DNA of 64,000 nucleotides from Pyrus communis (Eukaryota > Streptophyta > Magnoliopsida > Rosales > Rosaceae), in contig NC_084809.1 in assembly GCF_963583255.1 (NCBI RefSeq), positions 8,410,215-8,474,214 on the forward strand. The letters run 5' to 3'. The translations under genes were made by a program, and so were the position numbers. A model generated the notes under the pieces. That model did not search any database. It was given only the letters and a program-made list of their open reading frames with translations, and was not told where the DNA came from. This document shows positions 54,640 to 64,000 of the stretch, piece by piece. How positions within the stretch are numbered: position 1 is the stretch's first letter; the number at the start of each line of letters is the position of its first letter.

Positions 54640-56830
54640 TATAAAAGACGTTAGGTGCTAGTCGTGTGGTCGGCTGGGACCTAGCATCTAGGTGGCTAGG
54701 TGGGGCCTATTTATACTTACAAAATACATAATTTCATTAAAATACATAAATTGCAAAACAAAATGACATATAAATTAAAATATTATAACATATTGAAAAA
54801 TTAAAGTATTAACCAGTCTTTTATAATTTAATAAACAAACATAAAATCCAAAATTTAAAGTCATCGATTTTCTGTCTAAATGAGAGTTGCGAAATGGTCA
54901 TTTGACCATAAATATGGTCATTTGAGGGCAAAATGGTCATTTGACCATAAATCTGGAAGGCTTCAGATTTTGTTGAAATAATGCGATGGAGCCACGTGTG
55001 TGGTTGTGATGGAAATAAGAGAAGAGAAATGATGTGTGGAACTGCCCAATCAAGAACCATAGAAAGGAGAGAAAGAAGAAGATGGAGGAACACTGAATCC
55101 GTAACCCATTTTCGACCAGAAAGACCAGGTGCCCAACCCGGACACCTTATGTGATTTCCGACTCAGATTTCGGCGTTTTCCCAGTGAATTGATCATCCCC
55201 ACCACCTGCACTTGACTCCACGACCCTTCCTTTACCAATTCCACCGCAAACCCGATGAGATTTGGCCACCTTTCGTGGTACACAGAACCTACGCGTTCAA
55301 GAACCCTTAGCCAGCGATCCACTGTTTCTGAAATGTTCTCCATCAACCACTACCATCCTTAGGTGTCTCTTGAGCCCAGAAACAAACCCCAAACAAGTTT
55401 GGGGGCGACAGAGCTTCGAATTCGACGGATCGAGGTTCACCCATTTTTCTGGGTTTCCGACAATTCGAGGGATTTTCTAGCTACTTCCCAGCCGAACTGG
55501 ACTTCGGCCCAGGTATGAAAAATGTTTCCCTCATTGAGTTGTACATTTTTGCCAAATTTGGTGAATTTTGGAGTTGGTCAAAATTTGTGGTTTCCGTTCA
55601 CTAGAAACCGCCACCCGCAGCGACACATGCGGTGGCGCGTGGTCAGTGGGTCAACACTACCTTTTTAAGTTAAATTCAATGTCCTGATTTCAGATTTGAT
55701 ATCCGTTTGATGTGGTTCAATACTTTGAACCTATTATTGAATATTACACCACTTTATCATTTTATGATTTGACGATCCGACCGTTGGTTATCACTCAACT
55801 TTAATACATTATAGTACATAATATTTGAGGACGTTAAAAACTGACAAATTGGGAATTTGATGTACGGATCTTCCCAAATTGGATTTCTAAGTTTGTAAAA
55901 TCAAACATTGACTGCCACTTAATCTTAGTGATTGGCGGAGATCCAACCGATGGATCGTAATGAAATTTTAGTATGTTGTTCTAGAAGAGTAGTGAGACTC
56001 TTGGGAAGTTATAGATCAGAAATCTGATAGGCGAATGTTCTGGTTTAGATTTCTAGGGTTGTGGACCCTACTCTCGACCTTTATCGACGGTTGGCTTTTT
56101 AGTCAACCAGCCCGAGTTCTTCTAGCGTGTTGTTGAGATTCCATAGAGCTTATTAGGTTCAGCATGATGACGTGTCTTCCTCGAATGACATGCACCCGAT
56201 TTACGTACTAATGACATCACATTATGTTATGCTTGTTTATTTTATGTGATTTGACGTTTGTATTGAACTTGTTGTGGAGTGTGGTTGATTTGTATGTTTG
56301 GCATGATGTGATGAAATGTGAGGGCTAGTAGTGGACCATGAACCCATTGTCATGGGGTTTGCCGCTTTGAGACTTGTTTCACATATCGTATCATTATTTC
56401 ATTTCTCGTTTTGTTGAGCCATTCTAATTGTGTACCTTGTGCTTTGTTCCATTTCTTGTTTCATTGAGCTTTTGTATTTTGAGTACTTGTTTCATGTCTT
56501 GTTCTTCGAGCGTTACTATATTCCTTGGACTTCCGCTCGGTTCCGTTGAGTGATCTGGAACTGGTTTTCCACTGGGGTTCTGTTGAGTGGTCTGGTTTCT
56601 TGCTCTGCCTCGATTTCGTTGAGTGGTCTGAAATCCCAAGTGATTCGCAATTCCGTTGAGTGGTTCAGAATCGTATCCAGCTTGGATTTCATTGAGTGGT
56701 TCGGTCCCAAGCTTGTGAAAGTTTATCTTATATTGCCGACCCCAAGCCCGAATAAAGAAAGAGGTGGACTTTGTCAAGTAGTCAACAACCAAAACTCATT
56801 TTTCATGACGAATTCTTATGATCTAGATGT
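54640..56830. repeat. Non-coding repeat block, unit Y
   Basis: From about 54880 it is collinear with 23140-25040. The first 240 bases (GTTAGGTGCTAGTCGTGTGG, then an AT-rich patch) are unrelated to the matching place in unit X. It includes a short local repeat of AATGGTCATTTGACCATAAA near 54893-54950 and the degenerate GTTGAGTGGTC array near 56540-56705. No gene. Confidence 0.45.
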
Positions 56831-57272
56831 TATAACTGATCATATGATTTCCAAAAGTTATGAGATTGACTGATGATTCCTCCATTCTATCTTGAACAAC
56901 TCTGATGAAATTTCATTCTTTTTTATTTTGGTCGATATTTTAATTTGAATTTTAATTATATTCATTAGGATACTTCAGCCTTTCACTATCAAGTATGACT
57001 ACTATACCATATGATGCAGAAACAACATGAATTAGACAATAAAATAAGCAAATCTTGACAATACTTCTATCTGTAATAATACTTTTATAGCCCTTCTAAA
57101 AAGAAGAAATCTGCAGTGAAACCAGTGGTTACAGGTACACCTCTGTCCCCTCAGTTGACCTGGAATAACTTTTAGTGGATTCAAAATGAGAAAATTTTGA
57201 ACAGTTCACTAAAATTCTCAAGAGATTAGCTGAAGAATTGGGTACTTTTTTGTAACATGTATTGATTTATGT

Positions 57273-58325
57273 AGATATTGGTGCAAGCTTGGGGCTATTA
57301 GTCCTTCTTGCTGCTCTATGGTGGTTATACAAGGTAGTGAAGAAAATAAATAACAGTAATTGCCGAGAGAAATTCTTCAAACAAAACGGTGGCTTATTGC
57401 TCGAAGAACAATTGAGTTCCGGTGAAGTCAATGTTGAGAAAATAAAATTATTTGAACCAAAGGAGCTAGAGAAGGCCACAAATCATTTTAATGTGAAGAG
57501 AAAACTTGGCCAGGGAGGCCAAGGTACCGTTTACAAAGGAATGTTGACAGATGGAAAAATTGTTGCAGTAAAAAAGTCCAAGGTGGTTGATGAAGTGAAA
57601 CTTAGAGGCCTTTCATTAACAAGATTGTCATTCTTTCCCAGCTTAACCACAGGAATGTGGTTAAGTTATTCGGGTGTTGTTTGAGGATAAAGTTTCCTCT
57701 ACTGGTGTATGAATTTGTTCCAAACGGTACCCCTTTCGAGTATATCCACAAAGATAATGAAGAGTTTCCGCTTACGTGGGATATGCACTTAAGAATCGCC
57801 ACTGAGGTCACTGGAGCCCTTTTCTACCTGCATTCATCAGCTTCCATTCCCATTTGTCATTGCTATACTAAGTCCACAAACATATTTTTAGACGACAAGT
57901 ATAGAGCAAAAGTAGCTGATTTTGGAACTTCAACATTTTTCCATTGATCAAACTCATGTGACCACACAAAAGTACAAGGCACTTTTGGATACTTGGATCC
58001 AGAGTACTTCCAATCAAGCTGGGTCATAGAAAACTCCAATGTTTATAGCTTCGGAGTTGTCCTTGTTGAGCTCCTGACTAGTCAAAATCCTATTTCATTC
58101 ACAAGATCGGAAGAAGGGAGAAGTCTAGCCACATACTTCATTCTTAGAATTGAAGAAAATCGTCTGTTTGATATCGGTTGATGTTTAAGTTACGAAGGAG
58201 GGAAATAAAGGACAGGTTGAGGCAATTGCTTGCCTTGCAAGAAGATGCTTAGACTTAAATGGAAAGAGACGCCCCTCAATGAAAGAAGTTGCAATGGAGC
58301 TGGAGGACATTCAAAATGGATAGAT
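57273..58325 (+). pseudogene. WAKL kinase pseudogene (unit Y)
   Basis: Counterpart of 25505-26570. The transmembrane helix and kinase N-lobe ([19 protein letters not shown]) are followed by the same frame breaks: near 57616, near 57940 after DFGTSTFFH, and the TGA near 58179. The catalytic-loop HRD is HCY here too. An extra two-base difference (CACAAAAGTAC) lies near 57966. It cannot give a kinase. Confidence 0.88.
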
Positions 58326-59884
58326 TCTGGATTACGTCCGAATTTTCTGTCGTTCAAAAGTTCTTGCTAAAAGTCCATAATCTACTTCGGCCCAAAGCTA
58401 AAGGACCACAAATCTGTTTTGATTGAGAAACCTAGTCCACCCAGCTTTTAGCATTTGTGGAAAGCGAGATGACTTTCACAAATCATTTTTAGCCTCTTAT
58501 GCATTCGTATAATTTAATTATGTTTGACTTGGTGAATCTGGTGGTTAGAAATAAAAGGAATATGTGAGTTCTATGGGTGAAAATCAGTTTCCTTGTGAAT
58601 GCCCACAATTTTTCTCATCAAGCAAATTCTTTTAATTTTTTTCTGTATTTGTTTAAACTCTAAAGATGATATGTTTTGTACCTGTTTTTAATTTTTCCTG
58701 TATTTGTTTATTTTTCTATGGTTGTTCTGCTTATTTTATACCTGTTTCTGTTGAACAATCTTTTATTGATCAGAATGAAAATTTTGAAGCCATTTTATAA
58801 ATGAGGTTTCTTATACATATTTTCCTAATTTTATATTGGAGGTAGATTTGTGACAACACTTTTTTACACAAAATTTGACACATTTTGTAGGGTCCACTTC
58901 ATAATTCATTTCAACGATCCGAAGTTTATATTTTAGAACATCATTCATAGATCATAGTTGTAAAAAATTAGATATCTGAAACTATTAAGACATTCATTTG
59001 TAGTGAAGAAAATGGACGAATACAGTTTTACAAGGAAACACTAAATTTAATTCAACAGTCATATTGTTTCGGGTCTGGTTGATTTTGAGTGCACATGATA
59101 TTTGAAAAAAGACCTAAAAGATATGCTTGCATCATTGAAATATATTACAGAATGGATCCTACAAAAACTTGTGCAAAAAAATTATGTAAAAAAAGTAATA
59201 TCACGTATCTGCCCTGTGTGTATGTGCATATATATATGTAAGCATGATGTTATACAAAAAAATTCAGCATAGATTATAAATGGAAAAGAAAAGAACATAG
59301 AGGTCCTTCCAAAAACTAGTTGGATTTGTAAAACCCATTCAATATAATAATGGTTTGTGAGACCATAATTCAAATATAATTTCTACAAAAATGCCACGGT
59401 CAACATGGCATCTAAGGTTTCAAAGTACACAGGACTTGTAAAGTTACGGCCCCCTTTAAACCCCTGATCACAAGTACCAATTGCTAAACCCTACCTAATC
59501 AGAAAGAAAATGCAGTTTAAAAAAACGGGTGCTGACCTTACCATGTACACGTGCTTACTTAACCCACCTTTGGATAGAAGCATCGTCACACCTTTCCCCC
59601 AAAAGTATAATTGTCCATCGAGCTCCAACACAAATTCAATGCAGTATTCAAAATAAATGGATTTGACTTTAGTAACCCCTTTACAAACTCATATAGTGAA
59701 TTACCCTGTTTCGCAATAGCTGGATTGTTTTAGTAGTTTTGTTTTACTGCGATCCGATTTAAAACTCTTCTCTTTTCTTTTAATGTAGATCAATGTAAAT
59801 ATCTTAATAAAAATAAATAAAAACCTTGGTTCCAAATATAACATTCTTTAATTTACTATTAACTCGATGCTATATATCAATATT
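58326..59884. other. AT-rich spacer, unit Y
   Basis: Collinear with 26571-28170 and contains the second copy of the foldback element (58850-59204). No gene. Confidence 0.5.
58850..59204. mobile_element. Foldback MITE-like element (unit Y copy)
   Basis: Same as 27081-27434, bounded by GTGACAACACTTTTTTACAC and AGTAATATCAC. Confidence 0.5.
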
Positions 59885-60379
59885 GTATTTATATCCTTTC
59901 AGTATTAGCGATAAAGTGCATATTAGCGATCGAAAACAAGGCTAGTTTAAGTTGGTGGTTTTGTAAACTAAAGCCAATTTCCCACAAAAAAAAAAAAAAA
60001 AAAAAAAAAAATGAAGAAAAAAAAAAAAAGAAAATTGAAATGTCCAGTAACCTAATGACACTTTTCCTTTGAAAAGAAAAACCTGATGACATTGGGATCA
60101 TCTGAGAAGTCGCATCGAATTCAAGCTTGTATTTAGGCAACACTGCCTTGGAATGTGAATATTTGAATTATTTAATTTCGAAAAATCAAATACATTTGAC
60201 TTAGGTTTATGCATGGTTTGGTGAAACTAATTGACAAAAAAATAGGTAACTTATTTGCAACTAAACTTCTCTTGGTAAGAAAACACATGTATAAACTGGT
60301 AGGCACCAAACAAACATATCGAACAGTAGTTCTACCCTAGTTTCTCCTCTCTCCCTTCCATTTTTCTACAAACTGTAAC

Positions 60380-60552
60380 AGGGCATAAATATACATAATC
60401 CCACTACTCCTCCCAGGTAAAACACACTCTCTCTCTCACAGTGTCATATCAAGTAGTGGTGGCTCAGCCGTCTGAGGTTACCATGGGGTCGCAGGAGGAG
60501 TACCTACCGCTACTCATCAGGCTCGATTCACACTCCCAGATACCTAACTTAC
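60380..60552 (+). pseudogene. 5' end of a TT12/DTX41-like MATE gene (unit Y)
   Basis: ATG at 60483 begins [20 protein letters not shown], identical in the encoded residues to the unit X copy, with the same TATA-like motif and CT-rich leader. It runs into the kinase fragment at 60553. Confidence 0.7.
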
Positions 60553-61236
60553 ATCGAAGTTGCAGGAGCTCTTTCCTACTTACATTCAGCAGCTTCTTTT
60601 CCCATTTACCACCGCGACATCAAGTCTTCTAACATACTCTTGGATGAAAACTACAGAGCCAAAGTAGCAGACTTTGGGACTTCAAGATCAGTTGCCATTG
60701 ATCAAACTCACCTTACGACACGAGTACATGGAACATTTGGTAATGTGGACCCAGAGTACTTCCAATCTAGCCAATTTACAGAGAAGAGTGATGTTTATAG
60801 CTTTGGAGTGGTCCTTGCAGAGCTCTTGACTGGAGAAAAACCAGTTTCAGTTTTGAGTTCACAAGAAAGCAGAAGCCTGGCAACTTACTTCCTTCTTTCT
60901 ATGGAGGAGAATCGTCTATTTGATATTCTTCATGCTCGAGTAATGAAGGAGGATGGGAAAGACGAGATTATGGCAGTTGCTAACCTTGCACAGAGACGCT
61001 TGAATTTGAATGGGAAGAAGCGACCTACCATGAAAGAAGTAGCAGCGGAGTTGGAGGCAATTCAATTATCAGTTAAATTTTCTAATGTGCAACAAAATTT
61101 TGCAGAAGTTCATTATGTTCGAAGTGAAATAACCGAGCCTTGGGATGTTGTTTCTATATCAACAGCTTCTTGTATGGATAGTGGCACAGGCTCTTCATTG
61201 GATGTACAACCACTATTGTACTTCAAGTCATTGTGA
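60553..61236 (+). pseudogene. WAKL kinase C-lobe fragment behind MATE 5' end (unit Y)
   Basis: From [17 protein letters not shown] it is open to the natural C-terminus ([11 protein letters not shown]) at 61236. HRDIKSSN and DFGTSRS are present, but the activation segment reads [11 protein letters not shown] where all relatives have [11 protein letters not shown]. The N-lobe is absent, so it cannot be a kinase. The longest ATG-started product would be 198 residues from 60640. It lacks the internal stop of the unit X copy. Confidence 0.82.
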
Positions 61237-62278
61237 GGAATTATTTCTTCTAATGAAACAATGTGGACTAAAAAAGTTGTCACTCTAGCATTGCAATGTG
61301 GTCTAAAATTATTTCTTCTAATGAAACAATGTGTCTATAATTTCAACTTTCCATCCCCTTTCTTATATGAATCTTTCACATTTTAACATCTTTTTTCTTT
61401 CGAATGTTTTGAGCTTGATCGTGCAGTAAGGTAGTTTGGAGGTTAATTTAAGGTGTGGCAACTGGAAGTGGATGGCAATCCGTTGTGGCTTATGTCAACC
61501 TTGCTTGTTAATATATAATTGTTCCCATCGTATCAGATGTGTTCTTCGCTTCAAAACTAGTATGGGAGTGGCAGTAAGTTCAACCTCTCCTACTCTCGAG
61601 GTCGTTACTACATAATATCCGCAAGTTGTTTGTATTCTAGGCATCAAAATGTTTCACCCATGTCTTTGATGGTTGTCATAGGCATCACTGGCGAAGACAT
61701 CCGGTTTTTAGGTGGGAAAACCTTCGGTTTTACACCTTTATTTTCGGTAGTGAGAGGTGTTTTAATTTTGACAAAATTATCAATGTATATGTTAGATGTG
61801 CATCGAACTTGATTTGATCACATTTTGTCACCAAAAGATTTCGATCACATTCTTTTATAGGTTTTAAAACCCGCTTGAGGAGATCCGCAAATGAAGAAGA
61901 CTCAAACATATTGCAATTTTTGTATTTAATTTTACAAATGTACAAATCAATTTTTGACGATTTCATCCAGATATCAACCGAGTTGTATATTAATTCTAAA
62001 GGATATATATATGTTTACCTCACTAGAAAGCAATTTTTCCAGACAAATCATTGAGCAGATATTTGTAATATTCTGTCTCTGTTTTTGGTTATATATGAAA
62101 ACATAATTAAACTCCAGGTTTTAAAATTTACTTCCTAGTTTTGTTTTGCTTAATGAGCTAAAATTTTCTCCATAGACTCAAGGTTCATCGCATCTAGAAC
62201 ATATTAGTAGTCAATCTTCATGGCGGAATCAAACATGTTGCAAATCGGTCTTCAGAATTTTCAAATTTGAGTCTTTTA
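61237..62278. other. Spacer downstream of kinase fragment, unit Y
   Basis: Collinear with 34606-35776 minus the MITE. No gene. Confidence 0.5.
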
Positions 62279-62579
62279 GACTATCTCCAACAATGACTTA
62301 AAACCTAAAATTTCCCTTCCCCCCCCCCCCCCCCCCCAAAATCTACTCCAACCAATGACCTAAAATTAACCTAAAACCTAAAACTTATTTTGAGGCCAAA
62401 TACCAGCCCAATTTTAGGCCACAAAGCAAAATGGTCCCACCAATTGAGACTGAAACAAGGGCTGTGAAGCCCACTGCCCAGCTCCCACGCGCCAGACAGC
62501 CCACATTTCATCTGAGACTGACACAAGCTGGCCCACCCACGTGGGGTTGTCCCCCGGGTGTCAGCCCACTGTGTAGCCC

Positions 62580-62770
62580 AACGGCTACTTTTGCAACAAT
62601 CCAACGGCTGGATTTAATGGACCGTTGGTTAATCCAACGGTCCAGGTTCAATTTTTTTTTTTTAGTTTTATATTTATGTATTTATTGAATCCAACGGCTT
62701 AGATCAAATATAATTAAATATAACGGTAAAAAAAAAGATCTAACGATCCAAATTTAAATCCAACGGCTAG
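62580..62770. repeat. Subterminal CCAACGG repeats
   Basis: CCAACGG or its complement CCGTTGG occurs about six times in 190 bases, in forms such as ATCCAACGGCTGG, GACCGTTGGTTAATCC and AAATCCAACGGCTAG. Clustered short motifs near the end are typical of transposase-binding subterminal repeats. Confidence 0.55.
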
Positions 62771-62815
62771 AATAATTTTAAAAAATTATTTAACTTAAAA
62801 TTCAACCAAAAACTC

Positions 62816-62823
62816 TATAAATA
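62816..62823 (+). promoter_or_regulatory. TATA box of the Harbinger-like ORF1
   Basis: TATAAATA lies 108 bp upstream of the ATG at 62924. Confidence 0.6.
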
Positions 62824-62923
62824 CCTATGTATTTGTTCAAACATCCACACAAAACTCACTTTTCTCCTACAATTCTTCCAATTTTTCTTTATACCATTTA
62901 TTCTCATTTCTAGAATTTTCAAG

Positions 62924-63725
62924 ATGGCAAAAGAGCCTGTTAGAGGTCGTAATTGGACCTTTGACGAAGATATTGCTTTATGTTTGGCATGGATTTCAAT
63001 TAGCGAAGATGGTGCCGTCGGCACCAATCAAAATAGAAAGGTTTTATGGGGTAAAATCGTTGATAAGTTCCATGAAAACTCCAACGCCGGTCGAAGGGAA
63101 GTTGGTGGTGTTTATGATCGGTGGAAGATTATCAACAAAGCGTGCACTTTATGGAAAGGAAGCTTGGAGAGAGCCATGGTTGACATGCCTAGTGGAAGGG
63201 GCGCCTCAGAAATTGTGAGTTTATTTGTTGATATTTTAGTTGTCATGTACATAATAGTATTTTGCAACTAATTGTTTTTATGTATTTGTTGCATAGGGTG
63301 ACAAAGCAATGGCAATTTACAAGACAAGAACTACACCAAAAAATCAAGCTTTTAAGTTGCATCATGCTTGGAACATCCTTAAGGATTGTCCGAGGTGGGG
63401 AACCGATGCGAACCAACAATGTGGAAGATTATTTCATAATGAAGCCCCACCCCCAAATGATGTCAATGAAGGTGTGAATTTTGCCGACAATGAAGGTGTC
63501 GAACAAATGACCCCAACTTCTTCTTTTGCAAGGCCCCCGGGTAGAGATAAGCAAAAGGAAGCAAAGAGAAAAGGGAAGTCCCAAGATCCGACACATGCAC
63601 AATTTGCTAGCGAAATGGCAATAATAAACGAAATCCAGTGCCGTTGGCAAGAAAAATCGGCCCAAATGCTTTTGGCCATGAAGGAACAAGGGATAGGGAG
63701 CAAGAAAGGTACGAAACAAATTTGA
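62924..63725 (+). CDS. Harbinger-type ORF1: Myb/SANT-like DNA-binding protein
   Basis: Exon 1 is 62924-63214 (MAKEPVRGRNWTFDEDIALC ...) and exon 2 starts at 63297 (GDKAMAIYKTRT); the intron has GTGAGT and GCATAG borders and the frame continues. Residues about 8-75 form a trihelix/Myb-like domain with conserved Trp (NWTFDED, LWGKI, YDRWKII). The second exon has the FKLHHAWNILKDCPRW block and a polar GRDKQKEAKRKGKSQDP stretch seen in NAM-associated C-terminal proteins. In PIF/Harbinger elements such a protein partners the transposase and binds the ends. A one-base shift near 63685 makes the frame stop at 63725; the family-like C-terminus (YETNLIMEDLDKYTPERKRY) continues in the next frame to 63895. 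So this copy is probably damaged. Confidence 0.75.
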
Positions 63726-63895
63726 TAATGGAGGACCTCGACAAATACACTCCAGAGAGGAAGAGATACTTACGTGGTAAGCAAAAGGAAATTTTACGAA
63801 GGAATGCCACAAGGAGTATATTTCAAGATGATGATTCATCTCAAGACTATCACCCAAGTCCATCACCAAGTCAAGATGGTGAATATCATTATTAA
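63686..63895 (+). pseudogene. Frameshifted C-terminus of the ORF1
   Basis: The frame offset by one from the main ORF1 encodes RDREQERYETNLIMEDLDKY and ends SQDGEYHY before TAA. It is the expected tail of the same protein, so I read the offset as an indel in GAACAAGGGATAGGG. Confidence 0.65.
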
Positions 63896-64000
63896 GTTTA
63901 TGTAGTCTATGAGTTTTCGATTGTATTAAGTTTATGTAGTTTATTAATTGTTTTTTTATTTTTTAAGTTTATGTGGTTTATTAATTGTCTTTTTTATTTT
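63891..64000 (+). repeat. Short tandem repeat at the right edge
   Basis: AAGTTTATGTAGT(CT/TT)AT occurs three times with period about 35-38 bp, separated by T-rich spacers. Confidence 0.6.

Larger units (their letters stand above)
48577..62278 (+). repeat. Segmental duplication unit Y
   Basis: It starts with ATCTGTTAAGTTAACCG, the middle of the left arm of the MULE-like element, and ends at GAGTCTTTTA where a Harbinger-like element begins. Contents match unit X in order. It lacks Copia-4 and the hAT MITE, and shows the empty sites of both. Confidence 0.85.
62279..64000 (+). mobile_element. PIF/Harbinger-like transposon, left part
   Basis: The sequence departs from unit X exactly after CTTTTA, and TTA (62276-62278) would be the 3-bp target site that Harbinger elements duplicate. 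The left end reads GACTATCTCCAACAATGAC. A C-run of 19 (62319-62337), a subterminal zone with repeated TCCAACGG motifs (62580-62770), a TATA box and a Myb/SANT-like ORF1 follow. The transposase and right end are beyond the window, so the class is inferred from ORF1 and the TTA site. Confidence 0.6.

Overview
The window is plant nuclear DNA: GT-AG introns, TATA boxes, many LTR retrotransposons and MITEs, AT-rich spacers, and receptor-kinase genes of the wall-associated kinase-like (WAKL) type. A eudicot is clear. A woody rosid, probably Rosaceae, is my inference from the repeat styles and the TT12-like and Cf/HcrVf-like gene relics; nothing here fixes the species.

The backbone is a tandemly duplicated WAKL cluster. 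Three repeat units can be followed. Unit W (about 1055-16780), unit X (about 17436-35776) and unit Y (about 48577-62278) share the same order: a MULE-like terminal-inverted-repeat (TIR) element, a three-exon WAKL gene, a second TIR element, and a WAKL kinase pseudogene. Units X and Y continue into a kinase C-lobe fragment fused behind the 5' end of a TT12/DTX41-like MATE transporter gene. WAKL copy 1 (2839-9443) is broken by a Copia element in its EGF exon. Copy 2 (18230-20970) is complete but has a frameshifted C-terminal tail. Copy 3 (50097-52748) looks intact. A fourth, older paralogue (40003-41643) stops just before its kinase domain.

Mobile elements were layered on afterwards. Copia-1 is the 3' end of an element at the left edge. 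Copia-2 (3902-7958, minus strand) is defective and lies in WAKL copy 1. Copia-3 (10834-16506) is intact and very young. Copia-4 (28176-33245) is defective and has unusual 175-bp LTRs. A 121-bp hAT-type MITE, a 2.36-kb solo LTR, a TRIM element inside an LRR receptor-like-protein relic, and the start of a PIF/Harbinger-like element at the right edge complete the set. Several insertions have exact target-site duplications, and for three the empty site is visible in the sister unit, so their order relative to the tandem duplication can be read directly.

Functionally, only WAKL copy 3, WAKL copy 2 (altered tail) and perhaps the kinase-less copy 4 could give host proteins of the cell-surface receptor class. 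Copia-3 could be autonomous. The most unusual signals are the fast change of the small EGF exon between otherwise near-identical WAKL copies, the WAKL/MATE chimeric junctions, and the TRIM inside a resistance-like gene relic. I found no new multi-gene system: this is a fast-evolving receptor cluster with heavy transposon traffic.
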